Positions 1 through 5,490 of a stretch of DNA of 9,548 bases are shown here, one piece after another. The stretch comes from Opitutia bacterium (GTDB taxonomy: Bacteria; Verrucomicrobiota; Verrucomicrobiia; Opitutales; Opitutaceae): contig JANXWT010000426.1 of the NCBI GenBank assembly GCA_025351035.1, positions 1 to 9,548 on the forward strand, in the 5' to 3' direction. Position 1 is the first letter of the stretch, and each line of letters begins with the position of its first letter. The notes beneath the pieces are model-generated. The model did no database searches, had not been told where the DNA came from, and saw only the letters and a program-made list of their open reading frames with translations. Position numbers and translations under genes: made by a program.

Positions 1-1
1 C

Positions 2-562
2 CGGGTGTCCCTCGCGGCGCGCATCATTCCGGCCGCGGATGTCTCGGAGCAGATTTCGCTCGCCGGCAAGGAAGCCTCGGGCACTGGCAATATGAAGCTC
101 GCGCTCAACGGCGCGGTGACCATCGGCACGCTCGACGGCGCGAATGTCGAAATCCTCGAAGAGGTCGGGGCCGGCAACATTTTCATCTTCGGCCAGACTG
201 TGGACGACGTTACCGCGCTGCGGAAACGCGGCTACCAGCCGTGGGACTTCTACCACCGCGACGAGGAGCTGCGGCACGTGCTCGACTGGCTCGGGTCCGG
301 TGATTTTGCGCAGGGTGAGGCGGTTGACCTGACGGCGCAGGTGCGCGCAAGTCTGCTGGAGGGGGGCGATCCCTTCATGGTGCTGGCCGACTTCCGCGCC
401 TACTGCGATTGCCAGGAAAAGGTTGCGGCGGCTTACCTCGACCGCCGACGCTGGGCGAAGATGGCGATCCTCAATACGGCCCGCGTGGGCAAATTCTCCA
501 GCGACCGCAGCATCCGTGAATACGCGGATGGCATCTGGAAGCTCAAGCCGGTGAAAGTCTGA
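2..562 (+). CDS. glgP: Glycogen/maltodextrin phosphorylase, C-terminal part (5' end outside window)
   Basis: This is the last ~187 codons of a glycogen phosphorylase (GT35 family), which releases glucose-1-phosphate from alpha-1,4-glucan in the cytoplasm. The reading frame is open from base 2, so the true start lies upstream; the GTG at base 5 is an internal Val. Directly visible is the highly conserved block EASGTGNMKLALNGA, whose Lys (codon 95-97) aligns with the lysine that holds pyridoxal phosphate (Lys680 in rabbit muscle enzyme). It is followed by GTLDGANVEI, then NIFIFG, and near the end ILNTARVGKFSSDRSIREYA and IW, all family signatures in the expected order. The family is usually about 800-850 residues, so roughly three quarters is missing. 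The end at the TGA at 560-562 is natural for the family. A converging gene lies downstream and I see no convincing U-tailed terminator in the 184 bases between. Identification is from recognised motifs; the exact substrate preference cannot be told. Confidence 0.96.
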   Translation, partial: RVSLAARIIPAADVSEQISLAGKEASGTGNMKLALNGAVTIGTLDGANVEILEEVGAGNIFIFGQTVDDVTALRKRGYQPWDFYHRDEELRHVLDWLGSGDFAQGEAVDLTAQVRASLLEGGDPFMVLADFRAYCDCQEKVAAAYLDRRRWAKMAILNTARVGKFSSDRSIREYADGIWKLKPVKV

Positions 563-746
563 GCCACCGGCAACCCGCGGACCCGGAGGACCACGGCTCG
601 CGCGGATGCTGAAGGATCAAGCCCAATCGCGGTTCAATTGGTCGGGAATTTTGTCCACCAGTATCCGCGGGGAAAATACCGCCGGTCGGTCCTCCCGCGA
701 CTTCCCCTTGCGGAATTTCCACGGCGGTTTCGGGCTTCGTGGCCTG

Positions 747-1345
747 CTACCGGCCGAGCTTCTGCTCCCGGGCGCGGCGGTCCAACGGCCCGGAGGCGGC
801 CGATCCAGCCGCCGCTTTTTTTCTTGGAGACGCCGTAGAATTGCTCGGGTTCTTCTTCCCGGCCGGTGTCGATAATTTTCCGGAGATGCAAGGCCAGTCC
901 CTTCGACTCGCGGGTGTTCAACTTGAGCAGCGCCTCGAGGTCGGATTTGGCAGCTCGGGGTGCCCCATGAAATAATGCAGCGCGCCGCGATGCATATAGG
1001 CCTCGGGCATTTTGGGTTTGAGCTCTATGGCGCGATTGTAGTGCTCAAGTGACTTCGCGAAATTGGGCTCGCCTTGTTTGCGGAGGACGTAGGCCAGATT
1101 GTTATGCGCTTCGGGCATCTTCGGGTTGATGGCAACGGCGGCGGTGAACTGCTTTTCGGCGGCGGCCCATTCCTTTTTAAAGAGGAGTTTGACACCGTCG
1201 TTGTAGAACGAGAGTTCCGGCGGGTCATCCCGGCTGGCACGGTCGGGACTGCCCTGATTCCCGCCGCTCGGCGGCGAGGAAGGCCACTGGCGGACGCGAA
1301 AGCGAGGCTGGCCGTGACAACGAAGAGGGTGAGGAGTTTTTTCAT
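747..1345 (-). pseudogene. Secreted TPR-repeat protein, broken by three frameshifts
   Basis: No single frame gives a whole protein, but three minus-strand frames join into one sensible product. An ATG at 1345 starts a signal peptide (MKKLLTLFVVTASLAFASA). Near 1280-1295 the frame must change to continue into PELSFYNDGVKLLFKKEW and two TPR units, each ending in an INPKMPEA/LKPKMPEA-type turn. At about 952-960 it must change again (MGHPE to AAKSDLEALLKL) to complete a third TPR and a helix (NTRESKGLALHLRKII). At the seven-T run 816-822 a third change gives a charged tail PLDRRAREQKLGR ending at the TAG at 747-749. The required changes are two one-base losses and one one-base gain, and the mended gene would be 600 bases, about 199 residues. 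TPRs bind other proteins; the partner is unknown. Neighbouring genes are intact, which favours real decay, but indels in or near homopolymers could also be sequence error. It is divergent from the ydbH-like gene. Confidence 0.7.
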
Positions 1346-1455
1346 GACGGATGGGGCTGCGGATTTCGCTCTGTTGGCCACGCGGCAAAGATTGCAGAAC
1401 AGCGTTGGACTTGCACCATAGCCATCAAGACTGGTCTGCCCAGTTTTTCCGAGCG

Positions 1456-2961
1456 ATGAATCCTTTCCTTCCACACCTGATGCGCCGTTGGCCCACCTGG
1501 GCCGCGCTGGGAGCGGTCGGCGGGCTCGGGTTGATTTGCCTGCTGCGCCTTCCGCTGACCGCGGTTGCGGTCACGGCGGCGTTGCGCAAGATGGGAGCCG
1601 CTGAGATCAAGCTGTCCGTCTCGCAGTCGTCCCCGTGGAAAGTTGTGCTGGATAATGTCGGCTTCAGCCTGCACACGCAGGCTTTCAGCGCCAAACGCGT
1701 GACCATGGAGCGCGCGCATTGGTGGATGGCGTCGCTTGGGGCCGTGCGCGTCGAGCAGGTGCGGCTGCCGGTGACGCTCGACGGCACCACATCCAATCTG
1801 TTGACTGGGGCCACAAGCGCGCGTCAGTCGACGGCCGCGAGCCAACCGGTGACGCTGCCGCTGGAGGAGATTTCGATCGACGGACAAGTCGTGGTGCAGG
1901 CGGCCGCATTGCCCGATCAGACGCTGACGGTGAAAATTGCGGCGAAGTTGAATGGGAAAAACGAGTGGGAGGGACAAGCGCAGGCGGAGGCTCCCGGGCT
2001 GGCCGTCAAGGCCGAGGGCACCTTCCGCCTCTCCGACAGGGAATTCCGCTTTCGCCTGCCGGAGTTCTCACTCGATTTGCAGCGCTGGCAAGGCGTGCTC
2101 GAGCGATTTGTCGTGTTGCCCGGTGGCAAATGGGAGTTGGCCGGCCAGCTCAGCGGCAGCGCCGAGGGCCGCGTGCAGGGCAAGAATGTGACGCTCGCCG
2201 GTCGCGTGCAACTGCGTAAAGGTCTCCTGCGTTACCCGGAAAAAAACGTCGCGCTCACCGGCGTGGAGGTTGATCTCGCCTTCGACGACCTGCTGAATTT
2301 CCACACCCCGCCCGGCCAAACGGCGCGCGCGCAGGAGCTCAAGATCGGCGAATTCACCCTGCGCGACCTCGGCGTCGTCTTTGCCGTGGAGAGCGTCGAG
2401 AAAATCGCGGTGGCGCACGCCACTTTGAAGACACTGGGTGGCACTGTGACCGCCGAACCGTTCAAGTTGTCCGCCAACCAGAGTGTGCTCGAAGTCACGG
2501 TGCTCGCCGACGGACTCGATGTGGTGCAGATCCTCGCCATCGCTCCGTCCGTGCCCGCACGTGCCTCGGGCCGGGTCGACGGGCGCCTGCCGGTGCGCAT
2601 CGACTCAAGCGGCCTGCATATCGGCACCGGCTGGCTGGCATTGAAGTCGGGTGTCTACGCCGAGATTCAGCTCAATGCCGTCGGCTTGCTTACTAATGGG
2701 GTCAATCCGAAGGATGCCCGTTATGCTGTGCTTAACAAGATCGAGTCCGGTCTGCTGCGACTCAAAGTCGGCGAGCTGCGTCTCGAGATCCGTCCGCCCA
2801 ATGCGCCACCTGGTCGCTCCGCCACGCTGCATGTGACCGGCGAGCCCGTTGATCCTGAGCTCAAGGCACCCGTCACGCTCGACCTCAACGTCAACGGCCC
2901 GCTTGAGCGGCTCCTCAATCTCGGTCTCGACTCCCGCGTCAATCTCGGTCAGAAGAAATAG
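1456..2961 (+). CDS. ydbH: YdbH-like intermembrane bridge protein (AsmA-like, compact form)
   Basis: The product has 501 residues. An N-terminal anchor at about residues 14-32 (AALGAVGGLGLICLL) would hold it in the inner membrane, with the rest in the periplasm. Most of the protein is long runs of alternating beta-strand pattern, as expected for the AsmA-like/bridge superfamily whose members form a hydrophobic groove for phospholipids. The last ~130 residues look like the conserved YdbH C-terminal domain (PF11739, historically called dicarboxylate transport): a GRVDGRLPVRI motif, then a G-W-LALKSGVY segment, then a closing NGPLERLLNLGL helix. The strongest support is context: 46 bases later comes a YnbE-like lipoprotein and then a YdbL-like protein, the same order as in E. 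coli. E. coli YdbH is about 880 residues, so this version is notably short. The open frame extends upstream to 1351, but the ATG at 1456 places the anchor correctly near the N-terminus. Lipid transport is inferred from family knowledge. Confidence 0.8.
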   Translation: MNPFLPHLMRRWPTWAALGAVGGLGLICLLRLPLTAVAVTAALRKMGAAEIKLSVSQSSPWKVVLDNVGFSLHTQAFSAKRVTMERAHWWMASLGAVRVEQVRLPVTLDGTTSNLLTGATSARQSTAASQPVTLPLEEISIDGQVVVQAAALPDQTLTVKIAAKLNGKNEWEGQAQAEAPGLAVKAEGTFRLSDREFRFRLPEFSLDLQRWQGVLERFVVLPGGKWELAGQLSGSAEGRVQGKNVTLAGRVQLRKGLLRYPEKNVALTGVEVDLAFDDLLNFHTPPGQTARAQELKIGEFTLRDLGVVFAVESVEKIAVAHATLKTLGGTVTAEPFKLSANQSVLEVTVLADGLDVVQILAIAPSVPARASGRVDGRLPVRIDSSGLHIGTGWLALKSGVYAEIQLNAVGLLTNGVNPKDARYAVLNKIESGLLRLKVGELRLEIRPPNAPPGRSATLHVTGEPVDPELKAPVTLDLNVNGPLERLLNLGLDSRVNLGQKK

Positions 2962-3007
2962 AGGAACCCACTCCCTGTTTTCGCTGCCTAACCAACCCAC
3001 CTGTTCC

Positions 3008-3205
3008 ATGAATCGCCCGCTTTGCCTCGCCCTTGCCGCCGTCCCGCTTCTGTTGGTTGGTTGTGTCCACGTGAAGACCGATCCCATCGAGGTCAAACCC
3101 ATCCATATCACGGTCGACGTGAATGTGCGGGTCGAAAAAGCCCTTGATGATTTCTTCGGCGACCTCGACAAAAAATCCTCCACGCTCGAAACCAAGAAGG
3201 AATGA
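3008..3205 (+). CDS. ynbE: YnbE-like small outer-membrane lipoprotein
   Basis: A 65-residue lipoprotein. The N-terminus is a hydrophobic signal ending in the lipobox LVGC, so Cys19 should be lipidated after signal peptidase II cleavage. The mature part carries the family pattern of YnbE (PF13617): a short extended stretch of the type EVKPIHITVDVNVRVE, followed by a charged helix (ALDDFFGDLDKK). In E. coli the equivalent strand of YnbE stacks onto the C-terminal end of YdbH to complete the bridge at the outer membrane. The position behind Lipobox C is V rather than D, consistent with outer-membrane sorting by the Asp+2 rule as known for E. coli. The start ATG at 3008 gives an ideal lipoprotein signal. 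Upstream bases are pyrimidine-rich with no Shine-Dalgarno. It lies 46 bases after the ydbH-like gene and 5 bases before the ydbL-like gene, clearly one operon. The gene is easily missed because of its size. Confidence 0.85.
   Translation: MNRPLCLALAAVPLLLVGCVHVKTDPIEVKPIHITVDVNVRVEKALDDFFGDLDKKSSTLETKKE
3197..3201 (+). promoter_or_regulatory. Ribosome binding site deciding the ydbL start
   Basis: AAGGA lies inside the last codons of the ynbE-like gene, 9 bases before the ATG at 3211. Another in-frame ATG at 3202 overlaps the ynbE stop codon (ATGA) but has no space for this site. The spacing therefore favours 3211. It is one of the few clear Shine-Dalgarno sites upstream of a gene in this window. 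Confidence 0.5.
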
Positions 3206-3210
3206 CTGCC

Positions 3211-3579
3211 ATGAAAGCCCGCCTCCTCACAATCCTCGCCTCTCTTTGCCTGTTCGCCGTCACGGCGCTGGCCGAAACCACCGCCGACATCCGCCACCGG
3301 ATGGAACAGCGTCTGCCGCAGATCGACGCGCTCAAGGCGAGCGAAGTCCTCGGCGAAAACAACCGCGGCTTCCTCGAGATTCGCCAGAACGGCACGCCTG
3401 CGGCGGGTTCGCTCGTGAGCGACGAAAACCGCGACCGCGAAGCTGTTTACGCCGAGATCGGCAAGCAAACCGGCGCGTCCGCCGACTCGGTCGGCCGCGC
3501 CCGCGCCAAGCAGATCGCCGCCAACAGTCGCGGCGGTGTTTGGGTGCAAAGCGAGCAGGGTGTCTGGGTCAAGAAGTAG
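3211..3579 (+). CDS. ydbL: YdbL-like secreted DUF1318 protein
   Basis: A 122-residue protein with a Sec signal peptide (residues 1-21, cleavage after TALA, mature start at E22). The mature part follows the YdbL/DUF1318 (PF07027) layout: a helical region, a segment around VLGENNRGFLEIR that matches the conserved 'GE..xGYL' region, then ENRDREAVYAEIGKQTG, an S-xx-VGRARAKQIA helix, and a C-terminal G-V-WVQ...GVWVKK motif equivalent to the YVQGINGKWVRK end of the E. coli protein. In E. coli YdbL is proposed to act as a chaperone-like helper that controls YdbH-YnbE assembly in the periplasm. The third position of the operon fits this. An alternative start at 3202 (three residues longer, MTA) overlaps the ynbE stop and would allow translational coupling; the AAGGA site favours 3211. 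No clear terminator follows. Confidence 0.88.
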   Translation: MKARLLTILASLCLFAVTALAETTADIRHRMEQRLPQIDALKASEVLGENNRGFLEIRQNGTPAAGSLVSDENRDREAVYAEIGKQTGASADSVGRARAKQIAANSRGGVWVQSEQGVWVKK

Positions 3580-3846
3580 GTCGGCAGAGCGCCCGAGGGC
3601 GGGATGCACCGGCTGCTGAGAGTGAGAGAAAACTCGATTTCGGAGCGAGGGGTTTAATATGGCTCCTCATATCCAACCGCCTCGTCTAGGCGCGGATCCA
3701 CGCGGCACCACTTGCGTGAATTTGGACGGCCCGGCCCGCCACAATGCTTGACAGCGCGCACACCTTTCCCGACAACTTTCGGCAGCCCGACTATTAGGGG
3801 CTTTTCCTCATTTCACTCTGTGAGCCGCCGCCAAAATCCGATCTCT

Positions 3847-4905
3847 ATGGATACCCAATCGATCACGACCCCCGCCAGCGCAAGTCTGCCCGCTAACATC
3901 CTCGTGTTCGCGACCTCTGACGACCATCGGAAAGAGATTGCCCGAGTGTTGTCGAACGCCGGCCACCTCGTGGATTTTCTGCCCAGCATCGAGGAGGCTC
4001 AGGCCCGCATCACCAGCGGAGACCTGTTGATCGTCAGCACTGCCATGCTCAGCGAGCGCGAATACACGCTGCTTGAGGCCGTGCGCCAATCGGAAACTGT
4101 CTGGCACGTTTCCGTCATCTTGTTGGCGGACGCTGCCACCAGTGAGCAGTCCAACCGTAGCCTCGCCCTCGGTGCCGCCGACTGCCTCGGCTGGCCCTTG
4201 CAACCGGATCGTCTGCTCGCGCGCGTCAACGCAGCCGTGGCCCGAAAGCGCCAGATCGATCGGGAAAGCCGTTTCCGCACTTTGGGGACCAAGGGCAACA
4301 CCCGGTCGCAATCACTCTTCGGCAGCATCATCCCCACCGCCGGGGCAATGCTTCACGAGAAAGATCCCGTGCGCCTTTTGGAGATGGTCCTCGCCGAGTC
4401 CATGCGCATTGCTGACAGCGAGGGCGGCACGATCTACATGCGGTCTGACGAGGACGAACTGCATTTCGTCCTCGTGCGAAACGACAAGCTCAACATCAAC
4501 ATGGGCGGCAGCGTCGGTAAACCCATCTCCTTCCCCCCGCTCAAGCTCAAGGACGCGGACGGCAAGCCCAACGACAAATACGTCGCCTGCCACGTCGCCA
4601 CGAGCGGAGCATTTATCAACATCCCCGACGCCTACGAGGTTGAGCGATTCGATTTCTCCGGCACCAAGAAGTTCGACCAGTCCATTGGCTACCGCTCCAA
4701 GTCTTTCCTTACCGTGCCACTCAAGAACGAAAACCAGTTCGTGACCGGCGTGCTCCAACTCATCAACGCCCGCAACCCGCTGACCGGTGCCGTCGCTAAC
4801 TTCAACCTTGAGGTTCAGGCGACCATTGAGGTTCTCGGCCTGCTCGCTGCGGCCATCATGGACGCGCACCGCGCAGCGCAAGGCCAGAAGCGCAAGGCAG
4901 ACTGA
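3847..4905 (+). CDS. Degenerate receiver-GAF signalling protein without output domain
   Basis: A 352-residue soluble protein. Residues ~17-132 have the alternating strand-helix plan of a response-regulator receiver domain (NILVFATSDDHRKEI, then DLLIVSTAML, VSVILLADA, GAADCLGWPLQPDRLLARVNAAV). The key residues are changed: the phospho-acceptor Asp is Ser64, the conserved Thr/Ser after strand 4 is Ala94, and the conserved Lys before Pro is Trp116, so phosphorylation by a kinase is not expected. Residues ~165-342 form a GAF domain with the typical ending FDQSIGYRSKSFLTVPLKN...GVLQLINARN. In many proteins this GAF type sits in front of HD-GYP or GGDEF enzymes of cyclic-di-GMP turnover, but here the protein stops about ten residues after the last GAF helix. 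The bound ligand is unknown. The open frame reaches upstream to a TTG at 3712; the ATG at 3847 is chosen because the receiver-like fold begins just after it. It stands alone, with 267 bases of mostly featureless DNA upstream. Confidence 0.85.
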   Translation: MDTQSITTPASASLPANILVFATSDDHRKEIARVLSNAGHLVDFLPSIEEAQARITSGDLLIVSTAMLSEREYTLLEAVRQSETVWHVSVILLADAATSEQSNRSLALGAADCLGWPLQPDRLLARVNAAVARKRQIDRESRFRTLGTKGNTRSQSLFGSIIPTAGAMLHEKDPVRLLEMVLAESMRIADSEGGTIYMRSDEDELHFVLVRNDKLNINMGGSVGKPISFPPLKLKDADGKPNDKYVACHVATSGAFINIPDAYEVERFDFSGTKKFDQSIGYRSKSFLTVPLKNENQFVTGVLQLINARNPLTGAVANFNLEVQATIEVLGLLAAAIMDAHRAAQGQKRKAD

Positions 4906-5037
4906 GTAGCACTGGAATTAAGGAGGACGATTTAGGGAAGGCGCGCCGTGTGCTTCTGTCTGTCCGAAGCAGCAGGTGACACGGGTGCCTAGGCTCGCGC
5001 CTTGACGATTCCGCAGATGTGCGAATGCTGTGCGTCC

Positions 5038-5364
5038 ATGGGCCTTTCGAGCCAGATCCGGAGCTTAGACATTTTCCGCCGCGCACTTGCGGCCGGATGC
5101 ATCCTCTTGGTGCTCGCGCTCGGCGTCTTTGCGCAGAATTCGTCGCTGCACCGCCAACTGCACGACGCCACCGCGACCGCGCTCGCCGATGACGGTTGCG
5201 TGATCGATCTGTTCGCGCAGGGCGTGTCGCTGGCAGTAGCCAGCCAGGTCCCCCCGCCGGCCTTCACCGACTGGCAGGAGTTCCGTCCGGCTGTCGCCCC
5301 GGAGATTTTTCTCGATTCACCGCGTTACCTGCTGCAGCCGGAACGCGGTCCGCCGTCAGTCTGA
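5038..5364 (+). CDS. Small membrane-anchored protein with HxxxH...C pattern (DUF2946-like?)
   Basis: A predicted protein of 108 residues. It has one hydrophobic segment at about residues 16-33 (ALAAGCILLVLALGVFA), acting as an uncleaved anchor or signal, and an outward-facing part. That part begins with SSLHRQLHDATATALADDGC, giving His38, His42 and Cys54 as possible metal ligands, then VIDLFAQG, a Pro-rich stretch, and the ending PRYLLQPERGPPSV. This layout reminds me of small secreted proteins of Verrucomicrobiota, loosely DUF2946-like, that carry an LHxxLH...(H)xC...LFxxG core and an RGPP tail; that link is from memory and uncertain. A His that often precedes the Cys is absent here. Its position ahead of a barrel and zinc-transport genes suggests a role in metal handling, which is inference. 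Starts at 5017 (MCECCASM...) or the TTG at 5002 are possible; 5038 gives the most normal N-terminus. Confidence 0.6.
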   Translation: MGLSSQIRSLDIFRRALAAGCILLVLALGVFAQNSSLHRQLHDATATALADDGCVIDLFAQGVSLAVASQVPPPAFTDWQEFRPAVAPEIFLDSPRYLLQPERGPPSV

Positions 5365-5392
5365 GTTCGTCTCCCGTGCCGCGCCGGTGATC

Positions 5393-5446
5393 GGCGGGCA
5401 TGGTCTGCCGCAGCTTCGCTGCGTGCCTGCCGTCATTTTCGACGGC
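5393..5446. repeat. Cluster of overlapping GC-rich palindromes
   Basis: Three inverted repeats lie in the gap between the small protein gene and the barrel gene. GGCGGGCA (5393-5400) pairs with TGCCTGCC (5424-5431) with one G-T wobble. Inside it CGCAGC (5409-5414) pairs with GCTGCG (5418-5423) around TTC. GCCGTC (5429-5434) pairs with GACGGC (5441-5446) around ATTTTC. The second and third can form together but the first and third exclude each other. The string TGCCTGCCG also occurs in the REP-like unit at 7942-7967, so this may be a decayed relative. No T-run follows, so an ordinary terminator is unlikely. Confidence 0.5.
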
Positions 5447-5490
5447 GCGTTTCAGTCAGTTGAATTCAGCAGAACCCATTTCGGAAATCC

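Noticed and set aside
666..699. Inverted repeat CGCGGG/CCCGCG with a nested ACCG/CGGT, possibly a shared terminator for the two converging genes.
   Set aside because: The outer loop is 22 bases and there is no T-run on either strand; short GC-rich repeats are common at this base composition.
634..921. A separate minus-strand gene of about 95 residues.
   Set aside because: Its first half is the continuation of the TPR protein after a frame break, and its second half (Arg/Gly-rich) looks like non-coding translation beyond the likely real stop at 747-749.
2605..3609. Long minus-strand open frame of 334 residues opposite the ydbH-ynbE-ydbL genes.
   Set aside because: It crosses three convincing plus-strand genes and their gaps and has no recognisable protein features.
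3748..3776. TTGACA at 3748-3753 as a sigma-70 -35 box for the GAF gene.
   Set aside because: The hexamer is perfect, but the base stretch 17 bases on (GACAAC) matches TATAAT at only three positions, and no better -10 is in range.
3744..3797. A 17-codon open frame (MLDSAHTFPDNFRQPDY) upstream of the GAF gene as a possible leader peptide.
   Set aside because: No ribosome site, no repeated control codons and no attenuator-like hairpin follow it; such short frames are expected by chance.
5365..5490. A Zur-type operator ahead of the barrel and metal-transport genes.
   Set aside because: I looked for AT-rich TGTTATA-like or TAATNATTA-like palindromes here and in 4906-5037, 6967-6988 and 7895-8052 and found none that is convincing.
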